DNA of 64,000 nt from HT1-32 sp040219025 (GTDB lineage: Bacteria > Pseudomonadota > Alphaproteobacteria > Rhodospirillales > HT1-32). The notes under the pieces are model-generated. The model saw only the letters and a list, made by a program, of their open reading frames with translations. It was not told the origin of the DNA and did no database searches. Shown in pieces: positions 24,067 through 32,198 of the stretch. The position numbers were made by a program, and so were the translations under genes. The first letter of the stretch is position 1, and each line of letters opens with the position of its first letter. The DNA lies in NCBI GenBank assembly GCA_040219025.1, contig JAVJTE010000009.1, positions 62,001-126,000 of the forward strand, written 5' to 3'.

Positions 24067-25194
24067 ATGAATGACAGTGCACGTATGGCCCTTCTGCCGA
24101 ACGGGCTGCGGGACATTCTGCCGCCACAGGCAGAGCATGAAGCCGGCGTTCTGGCCACGCTCTGCGCCTGTTTTGCCAGTCGCGGCTATGACCGGGCAGA
24201 ACCGCCGATGGTCGAGTTTGAAGATGCCCTGCTGCAGGGTGGTGGTGATATCGCTTCCCAGACATTCCGGCTGATGGATCCGGTCAGCCAGCGCATGATG
24301 GGCCTGCGTGCCGACATGACACCGCAGATTGCCCGCATCGCAACCACACGCCTGCGCAAGGCACCGCGCCCGCTGCGCCTGAGCTATGCCGGCAGCGTTC
24401 TGCGGGTCAAGGGCGCGCAGCTCCGCCCGGAACGGCAGTTTGCCCAGGCCGGTATCGAGATTATCGGCGCTGATGACGATACCGCCGATGCCGAGGTTAT
24501 CGCGCTTTGCGACGAGGCGCTGGCGGCGATCGGCATTGACGAGGTGACGGTTGATCTGTTCACCCCGAATCTGGTCGACCGGGCAACCGAGTCTGCCGAT
24601 ATTGACCGTGCTGCCCTGCGTGAGGCGCTTGACCACAAGGATGAGGCGCTTGTCCGCGACATTGCCGGTGACGCGGCCCCGCTGCTCGGCAAGCTGATGC
24701 GTGCCTCCGGCGCCGCAGACAAGGCGCTGGAGCGGCTTGACGCGCTGGATCTCGGCACCAGCGGACGCGAGGAGTTGCAGCGGCTGCGCAACGTCATCAA
24801 GGCCCTGCGCGGCATTCGTCCGGATATCCGGCTGACCGTGGATCCGGTTGAAAACCGCGGCTTTGAATATCATACCGGGGTCAGTTTCGCGCTGTTCGGA
24901 CGCGGCGTCCGGGGCGAGCTTGGCCGGGGCGGACGCTATGTCGCGGACGGAGGCGAGCCTGCAACCGGCGCCACACTCTACCTCGACAGCCTGTTGCGGG
25001 CGCTGCCGAAGCCGTCACGCCGTGACCGGCTCTATCTGCCGGTCGGCCCGGCAACCGGATCGGCGCAACGGGCAGAAGGCTGGACCACCGTTGCCGCCCT
25101 GAATGAAACAACCGATGCGGAGGCAGAGGCAAAGCGCCTCGGCTGTTCGCACTGGCTGGATGGTGCGATAATCCGTCCGGTCACCTCTGCCTGA
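24067..25194 (+). CDS. hisZ: ATP phosphoribosyltransferase regulatory subunit
   Basis: 375 residues, a catalytically inactive class II histidyl-tRNA-synthetase paralogue. The N-terminal LLPNGLRDILPPQAEHEAG, the motif-2-like RLSYAGSVLRVKG and the C-terminal NRGFEYHTGVSFALFG match HisZ, and the length is shorter than HisS because the anticodon-binding domain is absent. HisZ is needed by the short form of HisG, which must be elsewhere. It sits 25 bases upstream of purA, an arrangement common in this group. Confidence 0.93.
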   Translation: MNDSARMALLPNGLRDILPPQAEHEAGVLATLCACFASRGYDRAEPPMVEFEDALLQGGGDIASQTFRLMDPVSQRMMGLRADMTPQIARIATTRLRKAPRPLRLSYAGSVLRVKGAQLRPERQFAQAGIEIIGADDDTADAEVIALCDEALAAIGIDEVTVDLFTPNLVDRATESADIDRAALREALDHKDEALVRDIAGDAAPLLGKLMRASGAADKALERLDALDLGTSGREELQRLRNVIKALRGIRPDIRLTVDPVENRGFEYHTGVSFALFGRGVRGELGRGGRYVADGGEPATGATLYLDSLLRALPKPSRRDRLYLPVGPATGSAQRAEGWTTVAALNETTDAEAEAKRLGCSHWLDGAIIRPVTSA

Positions 25195-25219
25195 CCACTT
25201 TCAAACGGAGATCAGTTCT

Positions 25220-26512
25220 ATGTCCAATGTCGCAGTTGTCGGCTCCCAGTGGGGTGACGAAGGCAAGGGTAAGATTGTCGACTGGCTGTCAAACCGCGCC
25301 GATGTGGTTGTCCGCTTTCAGGGCGGGCATAATGCCGGACATACTCTCGTTATCGACGGGACGACCTACAAGCTCAGCCTGCTGCCCTCCGGCGTGGTCC
25401 GCAGCAATACGCTGTCCGTGATCGGTAATGGTGTCGTGGTCGATCCCTGGGCGTTGCTCGGCGAAATCGAGAAGATCGGCAAGCAGGGTGTGGAGATCAC
25501 ACCGGACCGGCTGCAGATCGCCGAGAATGCCGCGCTGATCCTGCCGCTGCACAGCAATCTCGACCGGGTTCGCGAGGAAGCACTCGGCAGCGCCCGGATC
25601 GGCACCACCGGCCGCGGTATTGGCCCGGCCTATGAAGACAAGGTTGCCCGCCGGGCGATCCGTGTCTGTGATCTGGCTGACCCCGACCGGCTGCGCGCCC
25701 GGGTGGATGCCCTGCTGATCCACCACAACGCGCTGCTGCGTGGTCTGGGCGAGGCTGAAATCAGCGCCAGTGACATTGTCACAGCCCTGCTGGATGTCGC
25801 ACCGAAGGTACTGGCCTTTGCCAAGCCCGTCTGGAGAACCCTCGACCGGGCCCGGCGCGACGGCAAACGTATCCTGTTCGAGGGCGCGCAGGGCACCATG
25901 CTGGATATCGATCACGGCACCTACCCCTATGTCACCTCGTCGAACGTTGTTGCCGGGCAGGCCGCAACCGGGTCCGGCATGGGTGTGTCTGCCATCGGCT
26001 ACGTTCTCGCCATCACCAAGGCCTACACCACCCGCGTCGGCTCCGGCCCCTTCCCCACCGAACTGGAGGATGCAACCGGCCAGCGGCTCGGTGAACGCGG
26101 TCATGAATTCGGCACCGTCACCGGGCGCAAGCGCCGCTGCGGCTGGTTCGATGCAGTGATGGTCCGTCAGGCCGTCAAGGTCGGCGGTATCTCCGGCATC
26201 GCGCTGACCAAGCTGGATGTCCTGGACGGGCTGGATGAACTGAAGGTCTGCGTCGGCTATCGCCTGGACGGCGAGGAAATCGACTACTTCCCCGCCGGTG
26301 CCAGTCCGCAGGCAAAGGTCGAGCCGGTCTATGAGACGCTTGAAGGCTGGTCCGACAGCACCTTTGGTGCCCGGTCCTGGAAACAGCTGCCGGCAACCGC
26401 AATCAAATATATCCGCCGCATCGAGGAACTGATCGAAGCCCCGGTCGCCCTGTTGTCCACCAGCCCGGAACGCGACGACACCATCCTCGTCCACGACCCG
26501 TTCGCTGACTGA
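25220..26512 (+). CDS. purA: Adenylosuccinate synthetase
   Basis: 430 residues, full length. It condenses IMP and aspartate using GTP in AMP synthesis. The N-terminal phosphate-binding loop GSQWGDEGKGK, the HNAGHT motif near residue 38, GTTGRGIGPAYEDK near 130 and the VTGRKRRCGWFD segment near 300 are all present. It is co-directional with hisZ. Confidence 0.98.
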   Translation: MSNVAVVGSQWGDEGKGKIVDWLSNRADVVVRFQGGHNAGHTLVIDGTTYKLSLLPSGVVRSNTLSVIGNGVVVDPWALLGEIEKIGKQGVEITPDRLQIAENAALILPLHSNLDRVREEALGSARIGTTGRGIGPAYEDKVARRAIRVCDLADPDRLRARVDALLIHHNALLRGLGEAEISASDIVTALLDVAPKVLAFAKPVWRTLDRARRDGKRILFEGAQGTMLDIDHGTYPYVTSSNVVAGQAATGSGMGVSAIGYVLAITKAYTTRVGSGPFPTELEDATGQRLGERGHEFGTVTGRKRRCGWFDAVMVRQAVKVGGISGIALTKLDVLDGLDELKVCVGYRLDGEEIDYFPAGASPQAKVEPVYETLEGWSDSTFGARSWKQLPATAIKYIRRIEELIEAPVALLSTSPERDDTILVHDPFAD

Positions 26513-26543
26513 TCCGGAAGGGGTCTGAACCTCCTTCCCGGAT
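26512..26543. terminator. Hairpin between purA and the convergent small gene
   Basis: ATCCGGAAGG pairs with CCTTCCCGGAT (one bulged C) across a loop of about 11 bases, starting at the last base of the purA stop codon. Could act in both directions. Confidence 0.5.
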
Positions 26544-26560
26544 TCTCGCCAGAGACGGCT

Positions 26561-26824
26561 TCAGGTGATCGCGTGGGCGGCGGTCACGACTGGCCGGTCA
26601 TCCTTTGGCCGGATTTTCCGGTACAGGTAATCCCTGCCCCTGCCGGTCACCCGGACGGCCACATCGCCGCTTTCCAGACGATGACGGCTGACCAGCCCCT
26701 GATCCCAGGCGTCTTCCCAGACGGTCAGACGGGGACAGGATGTGCGCCAGGCCGACATCACCTCGTCATAACTTCGCGGCTCGGCCTCCAGCCATTCCAG
26801 CATATCGCAAATCAGGGATTCCAT
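26561..26824 (-). CDS. Small conserved protein of unknown function
   Basis: 87 residues from the ATG at 26824; a GTG 18 bases upstream overlaps the AAAGGA ribosome binding site and is less likely. The sequence starts MESLICDMLEWLEAEPRSYDEV and has AWRTSCPRLTVWEDA followed by two strands, VRVTGRGRDYL. The pattern looks like a short winged-helix-like module, and similar short proteins occur in Alphaproteobacteria. No membrane segment or signal. Its upstream region (26825-26989) is shared with the divergent LysR gene. Confidence 0.65.
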   Translation of the reverse strand: MESLICDMLEWLEAEPRSYDEVMSAWRTSCPRLTVWEDAWDQGLVSRHRLESGDVAVRVTGRGRDYLYRKIRPKDDRPVVTAAHAIT

Positions 26825-26858
26825 GGTTGGTGGTCCTTTCACCCGAAGGAGAGGCTAC

Positions 26859-26880
26859 CCCCGTCCCGTTCAGGACGGGG
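26859..26880. repeat. Hairpin in the small gene/LysR intergenic region
   Basis: CCCCGTCC and GGACGGGG, 8-base perfect arms with a 6-base loop. It lies 35 bases upstream of the small gene's start, inside the divergent promoter region. Role unclear. Confidence 0.45.
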
Positions 26881-26968
26881 ATGATCAGGACACCAGTCCG
26901 GCACTGCGCCCTGAACAAACGCTAATTCATCGCCTTTCCACAATCCAATATATGTTTACCGCATTTTT

Positions 26969-26985
26969 CATATGATCTAGATATG
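26969..26985. promoter_or_regulatory. Candidate LysR autoregulatory site
   Basis: CATAT-N7-ATATG, an interrupted palindrome ending 4 bases before the LysR start codon, in an A/T-rich patch. LysR proteins often bind T-N11-A dyads near their own promoter; this placement would suit autorepression. No Shine-Dalgarno sequence fits between it and the ATG. Confidence 0.35.
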
Positions 26986-26989
26986 GGAA

Positions 26990-27889
26990 ATGGATATTCG
27001 CCATTTCAGGTACTTTCTGGCCGTCGCAGAAGAAGGCCACATTACCCGTGCGGCAGAGCGCCTTGGTATTCAGCAGCCACCGCTCAGTCAGCAGATCAAG
27101 GCCATGGAGGCTGAACTGAATGTTCAGCTGTTTCGTCGCCTGCCCCGGGGTGTTGAACTGACGGAGGCTGGCCGTGCCCTGCTGCCCGAGGCCCGGGCGA
27201 TCATCAGCGGGGTCGAAGAAGCTGTCGCCAAGACAAAACGCGCATCGCGCGGTGAGGAAGGCGTCCTGTCGGTCGGCTTTACCAGTTCCTCGCCCTTCCA
27301 TCCTTTCGTGCCCCGGATCATCCGACGCTATCGTGAGCGGTTTCCAAAGGTAGAACTGATACTGGAAGAAGCCGGGACGGCGGAAATGGCGGAAGCCCTG
27401 AAGGCGGAACGTCTGGATGCAGCCTTTGTACGTTCTCCTGTCGCGGACCGGACCGGGCTTGCGCTTTATCTTTTGCTGCGGGAACCGATGCTGCTGGCCG
27501 TCCCGCAGGATCACAGACTGACTGCGGGAACCCGCCCTGTCGCGTTGCATGAACTGGCAGGCGAGCCGCTTGTTCTGTACCGCCGGGCGGCGGGTCAGGG
27601 CCTGTACGACGCCATTATGGAAGCCTGTCGCTCAGCGGGCTTCGAGCCTTTGATCGCCCAGCAGGCCCCCCGTATCGTCTCGACCCTCAATCTGGTCGCG
27701 GCCGGTCTTGGCGTGACCATTGCGCCGGCCTCGCTCCGTCAGCTCGGTATGGACGGCGTGGTGTTTCGCGAACTCGCTCCGGATATCAGTCTGAAAGCGC
27801 CGATCTGGATGGCCACGCGGACAACCGGCCATTCAGCCGCAGCACGGGAGTTTGTTTCGCTGGCCCGGCAGATGGCCGGTGAAGGCTGA
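26990..27889 (+). CDS. LysR-family transcriptional regulator
   Basis: 299 residues. Residues 1-60 form the winged helix-turn-helix (MDIRHFRYFLAVAEEGHITRAAERLGIQQPPLSQQIK), and ~90-295 the periplasmic-binding-protein-like effector domain. The recognition helix resembles the CatR/BenM/CbbR branch. There is no metabolic operon next to it; the divergent neighbour is the 87-residue protein at 26561, its most likely target by position. The effector is unknown. Confidence 0.93.
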   Translation: MDIRHFRYFLAVAEEGHITRAAERLGIQQPPLSQQIKAMEAELNVQLFRRLPRGVELTEAGRALLPEARAIISGVEEAVAKTKRASRGEEGVLSVGFTSSSPFHPFVPRIIRRYRERFPKVELILEEAGTAEMAEALKAERLDAAFVRSPVADRTGLALYLLLREPMLLAVPQDHRLTAGTRPVALHELAGEPLVLYRRAAGQGLYDAIMEACRSAGFEPLIAQQAPRIVSTLNLVAAGLGVTIAPASLRQLGMDGVVFRELAPDISLKAPIWMATRTTGHSAAAREFVSLARQMAGEG

Positions 27890-27923
27890 CATGGGAAAGA
27901 AAGATATGGTCAGGAGGTCAGGC

Positions 27924-28604
27924 CTAGTCTGACGGTCCGCCGGCCCGGCGGGAGGGAAACGGGCTGCCGGCGCGCAGACGCTCCAGCATCCGCAGAGGGG
28001 ACGGGAGGCGCGCCGCAACCTTCTTGAACGGTGCCGTCAGTTTCGGAATCCGCATGACATCGCTGATCCGCCGGTCAAGGAAAGACCAGGTGGCCGCATT
28101 GCCCTCGGACCTGTCGTTCAGCCAGTACAGCAGTGTCGATGTCCAGACGCCGGACAACAACCCGCGCTTGGTATAATAATTATAATCGTGACTGCGATCA
28201 CCGCAGGCCCGCCAGATGGCATCAACTGTCGTCCAGGTCAGCTTTGCCGCAAGCGGGGCATTCTGTGGCTGGGCGAGCAGTGACACCCCCCGCCGGACGG
28301 CTTCCTTGTCCGGCTCGTTCTCCAGCCGGACCCGGACAGCTGTTGTGATCCGGTCGCGGATACGCATCTCGTCCAGCGGCATTTTCGCCAGCTGCTCCAG
28401 CATCCGGCTGTCCGCCCGGCGAATGCTGTAGAGCAGGGCATCCAGCGCGCCGTTCGGGAAGGCCAGCAACAATTCATGGTCGCTGACCCCGGCGTCGCGC
28501 GCGGCATGGCGCAACGCGGTCATGGTCCAGCCATCGAAGGCGACATTTGGCAGCAGCGCGGTGGTCAGCCGCTCGCGAACATCATCATGCAAAGTTTCAG
28601 TCAT
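27924..28604 (-). CDS. COQ9 family protein (ubiquinone biosynthesis accessory factor)
   Basis: 226 residues. A TetR-like helical fold with WTMTALRHAARDAGVS at 26-41 and the C-terminal COQ9 block KLTWTTVDAIWRACGDRSHDYNYYTKRGLL. COQ9 proteins bind lipids and help COQ7/UbiF-type hydroxylases in ubiquinone synthesis; the family is typical of Alphaproteobacteria and mitochondria. It lies 48 bases downstream of the def stop on the same strand. No ubi gene is nearby. Confidence 0.88.
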   Translation of the reverse strand: MTETLHDDVRERLTTALLPNVAFDGWTMTALRHAARDAGVSDHELLLAFPNGALDALLYSIRRADSRMLEQLAKMPLDEMRIRDRITTAVRVRLENEPDKEAVRRGVSLLAQPQNAPLAAKLTWTTVDAIWRACGDRSHDYNYYTKRGLLSGVWTSTLLYWLNDRSEGNAATWSFLDRRISDVMRIPKLTAPFKKVAARLPSPLRMLERLRAGSPFPSRRAGGPSD

Positions 28605-28652
28605 ATATCTGATATGGCACCGATTGCCGTTCCCGCCAAGGGTGAATGCCCG

Positions 28653-29201
28653 TCATGCCGGACGCAAGGAGGGAGGATCGCGGCGGATTTCCTCGGCAAA
28701 GCCGAACAGAGACGGGTCATCCAGCCGTTGCGGATAGAGCACCCCGTCGAGGTGATCATATTCATGCTGAAACACCCGCGCATGGAAGCCACTGGCACGC
28801 CGTTCAATCCGGGCGCCGTCCAGTCCGTATCCCCAGTACCGGATCCGGGTATAGCGGGGCACAGCCCCGGTCAGACCGGGCACCGACAGACAAGCCTCCC
28901 AGCCCAACGAGGTTTCCTCAGTCAGCGGCTCGTATCCCGGATTAACCAGCACCGTCATGTCCTGGGCGCTGTCCTCCGGGTCCTCCGGCAACTCGATGCG
29001 GCTTTCCGGAACGAAAAAGATCATCAGCCGCAGCGGCACATGTACCTGGGGTGCTGCCAGCCCCACCCCGCCGGCATCCGCCAGGGTCTCCAGCATGTCG
29101 GCGACCAGTCCGCGCAGACTGGGCGACGTCGGATCGTCAACCGGGTCTGCAGCCTTGCGCAGGACAGCATGTCCCATACGTGCGATTTTCAGAATTGCCA
29201 T
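28653..29201 (-). CDS. def: Peptide deformylase
   Basis: 182 residues. All three metal-site motifs are intact: GVGLAAPQV near 45-53, EACLSVPG near 108-115 and QHEYDHLDG near 151-159 (HExxH-type; Cys and two His bind iron or zinc). It removes the formyl group from nascent proteins. It is not next to fmt, as is common elsewhere, so this may be one of two deformylases. It diverges from rpsU. Confidence 0.95.
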   Translation of the reverse strand: MAILKIARMGHAVLRKAADPVDDPTSPSLRGLVADMLETLADAGGVGLAAPQVHVPLRLMIFFVPESRIELPEDPEDSAQDMTVLVNPGYEPLTEETSLGWEACLSVPGLTGAVPRYTRIRYWGYGLDGARIERRASGFHARVFQHEYDHLDGVLYPQRLDDPSLFGFAEEIRRDPPSLRPA

Positions 29202-29282
29202 AGATTGTCAGCCGCAGCCGCCCCTTTTCTGCTGAAAAACTCTTGCGCTATGGGCAAAAACGCCTATACACGCAGCTTGATG

Positions 29283-29310
29283 AAGACGGCGGATATGTTT
29301 TCGCCGTCTT
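29283..29310 (+). other. Perfect hairpin in the rpsU leader
   Basis: AAGACGGCG and CGCCGTCTT, 9-base perfect arms around a 10-base loop, ending in TTTT. It lies 19 bases before the rpsU ribosome binding site. It looks like a leader attenuator or a site of translational control; no other gene could use it as a terminator. Confidence 0.55.
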
Positions 29311-29345
29311 TTGGTATTCGCAAGCTTGGAAGGAGCTGTCTGCAC

Positions 29346-29549
29346 GTGCAAGTCTCTGTTCGCGACAACAATGTCGATCAAGCCCTGAAGGCGCTGAAAA
29401 AGAAAATGCAGCGCGAGGGTGTTTTCCGGGAAATGAAACTCCGCCGTTCCTACGAAAAGCCGTCTGAAAAGCGTGCCCGTGAGCGTGCCGAGGCCGTTCG
29501 CCGCGCCCGCAAGCTGGAGCGCAAGCGCCTGGAACGCGAAGGCTTCTAG
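29346..29549 (+). CDS. rpsU: 30S ribosomal protein S21
   Basis: 67 residues starting at GTG (29346), with AAGGAG ten bases upstream. The sequence QVSVRDNNVDQALKALKKK and the basic tail rich in Arg and Lys match S21. S21 helps initiation by exposing the anti-Shine-Dalgarno region of 16S rRNA. It is monocistronic: a hairpin leader precedes it and a strong terminator follows. Confidence 0.95.
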   Translation: MQVSVRDNNVDQALKALKKKMQREGVFREMKLRRSYEKPSEKRARERAEAVRRARKLERKRLEREGF

Positions 29550-29594
29550 TCTTCCGAAGACCTGCACGAGGGAGACATCATCTCCGCTCGCATC

Positions 29595-29634
29595 AAACCC
29601 GCCCGGGGGCTTCCCGAGGCGGGTTTTGTTGTTT
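29595..29634 (+). terminator. Rho-independent terminator of rpsU
   Basis: AAACCCGCC (29595-29603) pairs with GGCGGGTTT (29618-29626), followed by a T-rich run (TTGTTGTTT). Confidence 0.8.
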
Positions 29635-29687
29635 GCCGGCCGACCTCCCATCTCCTCCCCCCCCTTCTTCCTTGACTTCTGTCAGGC

Positions 29688-29724
29688 ATAAAAAAACAGG
29701 GCACGGAATATAACCCGCGCCCTG
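29688..29724 (-). terminator. Rho-independent terminator of the rpsF-rpsR-rplI operon
   Basis: Read on the minus strand: CAGGGCGCGG, an 8-base loop, CCGTGCCCTG (one G-U pair), then a run of T. It lies 67 bases past the rplI stop. Confidence 0.8.
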
Positions 29725-29790
29725 CTTCATATTCAGATCACCGGAGCCGGGTTTCACATCCGGCACCGGTGATCATGTCAGTTCCAGGTC

Positions 29791-30384
29791 TTAGCTGGCC
29801 TTGCTGTCGTCGTCTTCTTCAACAGCGTCGGCAGCTTCTGCCTCGATCTCTTCAAGCTCAGCCTGCACGTCATCGGTTTCAGCCAGCAGATCGGCTTCTG
29901 CGGCCTGCTGCGAGGCAATTTTCTGCGCTTCGGCATCTTCCACCGAGCGGGCCACATTGATCAGGATGGTTGCATCGACTTCCGGATGCAGAATGATCCG
30001 GATGTTATAGCGGCCCAGTTCCTTGATCGGCTGGTTCAGGTCAACCTGACTGCGACCGATGCTGAAACCGGTGTCCCGGGCACTGTCAGCAATGTCACGG
30101 GCCGAAACCGAACCGTAGAGCTGACCGCTTTCGCCAGCCTGGCGAACCATCACGATCTCGCGGCCGTCAACCTGTGCGGCAACGGCCTCAGCTTCCTTGC
30201 GACGCTCAAGGTTCACGGCTTCAAGCTGCACCCGCTGGCTTTCAAAATAAGCCAGGTTTGCCTTGTTCGCGCGCAGCGCCTTGTTCTGCGGCAGCAGAAA
30301 GTTGCGGGCAAAGCCCGGCTTTACCGTTACCACATCGCCCATCTGGCCGAGTTTCTCGACCCTCTCCAAAAGCACGACTTCCAT
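29791..30384 (-). CDS. rplI: 50S ribosomal protein L9
   Basis: 197 residues. The N-terminal domain contains GQMGDVVTVKPGFARNFLLPQ, the L9 signature; a long connecting helix and the C-terminal RNA-binding domain (to about residue 150) follow. The last ~45 residues are an acidic Glu/Asp/Ala-rich extension common in alphaproteobacterial L9. It starts 4 bases after the DUF2232 stop. Confidence 0.96.
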   Translation of the reverse strand: MEVVLLERVEKLGQMGDVVTVKPGFARNFLLPQNKALRANKANLAYFESQRVQLEAVNLERRKEAEAVAAQVDGREIVMVRQAGESGQLYGSVSARDIADSARDTGFSIGRSQVDLNQPIKELGRYNIRIILHPEVDATILINVARSVEDAEAQKIASQQAAEADLLAETDDVQAELEEIEAEAADAVEEDDDSKAS

Positions 30385-30388
30385 AGTA

Positions 30389-31348
30389 CTACTCCTCGTC
30401 AGACGGTCGGGAAGCGCTTGCTCGCGCCCGCAGACCTGTCAGGTGATCAACAACTCCAAGCGCTGTTACCAGCACAACCGAAACGCCGGCGATAAGCACC
30501 AGCAAAAGATAGAAAAGAAACAGCCATAGTCCCCGCCCCGGAATCCCCCGGGTCAGCACATGCATCACCGCCAGACCCTGCAGGAAGAACGGCAGGGCAA
30601 GTGCCGCAACGATGGTCCGCAGAATGAAGGCTGCGCTGCCATCCAGCAGCAGCCATCCGGCCACCGACGCCGCGAACGCAACCAGCAACCATGACGGCAG
30701 CCAGAATGTCCGGTAGGCAGGTGTTGGCCGGATCGCCAGATTTCGCTTCGCCAGAATGCTCTGCGCAAACACTGCGTTCAGCAGATACATCAGTGATGTG
30801 TAAACGATGGCGGCAGCAGGCAGCGTTGTCGCCAGACTTATCGACATCTTCTCCACATCTTCCGGCGGCATAACGGCACCCTGCGATTCCAGCGTCTGCC
30901 CGAAAGCTGACATGAAACCGTCGGTAAAACTCCGCAGGAAGTCCAGAATAGCCTGCGGCCCGCCGGACAACAGCACAGCTGCCAGAAACCCGACGACGCA
31001 ATAAACCGCCAGTGACGATGCGACATGGCCGGGAGGGGCATAGCTTACCTGGCCATCCGCACCGGCTTTCTGTTGCAAGGCCAGCCAGACCACCAGCAGC
31101 GCCGGAAGTCCGTAGATCGCAACAAGCGGTAGCACCGACGCTGCCGGGCTGAGCACTGCCATGGCCAGACCGAAGACGCAAAGCGCTATGGCGCCGGTCG
31201 TGACGCCCCTTGCCAGACCGCACAACAGAAGCGGAAGCGGAAAAAACGGAGCGATCAGCGCAAACGAAACGGCATAGGCCGGCAGCACCATGATCATGGC
31301 GCTGGCCAACCCTGCGGCGATTGCTATGCCGATTTCCCTGTGCATCAC
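30389..31348 (-). CDS. DUF2232 family membrane protein
   Basis: 319 residues, about eight membrane segments, starting with REIGIAIAAGLASAMIMVLPAYAVSFALIAP. DUF2232 (YybS-like) proteins are found within the S6-S18-L9 ribosomal operons of many bacteria. Their fold resembles small-molecule transporters of the ECF-S type, but the function is unknown. It lies between rpsR and rplI with a 4-base gap to rplI, so its expression is tied to ribosome synthesis. Confidence 0.85.
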   Translation of the reverse strand: MMHREIGIAIAAGLASAMIMVLPAYAVSFALIAPFFPLPLLLCGLARGVTTGAIALCVFGLAMAVLSPAASVLPLVAIYGLPALLVVWLALQQKAGADGQVSYAPPGHVASSLAVYCVVGFLAAVLLSGGPQAILDFLRSFTDGFMSAFGQTLESQGAVMPPEDVEKMSISLATTLPAAAIVYTSLMYLLNAVFAQSILAKRNLAIRPTPAYRTFWLPSWLLVAFAASVAGWLLLDGSAAFILRTIVAALALPFFLQGLAVMHVLTRGIPGRGLWLFLFYLLLVLIAGVSVVLVTALGVVDHLTGLRARASASRPSDEE

Positions 31349-31395
31349 TCACTTGCCTTCTCCACCGCCACCTGTCCGGTGCCGGAACCGACTGC

Positions 31396-31632
31396 TTACT
31401 TGACCACGTAAGGCAGCAGACCGATATAGCGGGCGCGTTTGATGGCGCGGGCCAGTTCGCGCTGCTTCTTGCCGGAAACAGCGGTAATGCGGCTCGGGAC
31501 AATCTTGCCACGCTCGGAAATGTAGCGGCTCAGCAGCTTCACATCCTTGTAATCGATCTTCGGTGCATTTTCACCGGTGAACGGGCAGGACTTGCGGCGA
31601 CGAAAAAACGGACGGCGAGGTGAGGTGCTCAT
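31396..31632 (-). CDS. rpsR: 30S ribosomal protein S18
   Basis: 78 residues. RRKSCPFTGENAPKIDYKDVKLL and the signature LLSRYISERGKIVPSRIT are diagnostic. It pairs with S6 in the platform of the small subunit. Its start overlaps the rpsF stop by 4 bases, ensuring equal production. Confidence 0.97.
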   Translation of the reverse strand: MSTSPRRPFFRRRKSCPFTGENAPKIDYKDVKLLSRYISERGKIVPSRITAVSGKKQRELARAIKRARYIGLLPYVVK

Positions 31633-32075
31633 TCCTTGTCTCCTTCGCTGGCTTTTGCCGGCGCATCGCTATTATCCCGACGCGGGCGGTCTTCACTGTT
31701 GTCACGGCGCGGGCGATCATCGTTATCGCGGCGCGGACGGTCATCACGGCTGCCGCGTGACTTCATCATCGCTGACGGCTCGGTTTCATGTTCTTCAACA
31801 CGGATCGTCAGATAGCGCAGCACATCTTCATTGAGACGCATCTGGCGCTCCATCTCGGCGATGGCCGGGGCCGGCGCGTCGATATTCATCAGCGCGTAAT
31901 GGCCCTTGCGGTTCTTGTCCATGCGGTAAGCCAGGGATTTGAGGCCCCAGTATTCATTCTTGGTGACACTGCCACCCTGTTCGCCGATGAGGGTCGAGAA
32001 GGTCTCGACAAGGCCCTCGGCCTGGGCGCCGGAAATATCCTGACGCGCAATCATAACGGTTTCGTATAAAGGCAT
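31629..32075 (-). CDS. rpsF: 30S ribosomal protein S6 with repetitive charged tail
   Basis: 148 residues. Residues 1-95 are the S6 fold (MPLYETVMIARQD, then LKSLAYRMDKNRKGHY). The tail after residue 105 contains three near-copies of DDRPRRDN and ends in SEGDKE. In E. coli the S6 C-terminus is the substrate of RimK; a RimK-type ligase is encoded at 7937-9397 here, but whether S6 is its target is unknown. First gene of the S6-S18-DUF2232-L9 operon. Confidence 0.96.
   Translation of the reverse strand: MPLYETVMIARQDISGAQAEGLVETFSTLIGEQGGSVTKNEYWGLKSLAYRMDKNRKGHYALMNIDAPAPAIAEMERQMRLNEDVLRYLTIRVEEHETEPSAMMKSRGSRDDRPRRDNDDRPRRDNSEDRPRRDNSDAPAKASEGDKE
31671..31745 (-). repeat. Tandem coding repeat in the S6 tail
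   Basis: Three tandem units of 24-27 bases encode DDRPRRDN, DDRPRRDN and SEDRPRRDN (residues 111-135 of S6). Confidence 0.8.
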
Positions 32076-32159
32076 TCGTAAACTCCCTTACGGATTTTCT
32101 CAGGCAACGCAGCACGCGCCATAGCCGACACAATGCCGGCAAGGGTTATGAAGCCGCGG

Positions 32160-32187
32160 AATATACAGATAGGCAGCCCCGGTGCAA
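32160..32187 (-). promoter_or_regulatory. Probable rpsF promoter
   Basis: On the minus strand: TTGCAC (32187-32182), a 16-base spacer, TATATT (32165-32160). The -35 hexamer lies in the left arm of the 18-base palindrome. Confidence 0.55.
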
Positions 32188-32198
32188 GCGCTTGCACC
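32181..32198. promoter_or_regulatory. 18-bp perfect palindrome between divergent rpsF and fabD
   Basis: GGTGCAAGCGCTTGCACC. Each arm supplies a TTGCAC -35 hexamer for one of the divergent promoters. The core TGCAAGCGCTTGCA also fits the general LacI-family operator pattern, so it may be both a promoter element and an operator. Confidence 0.6.
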
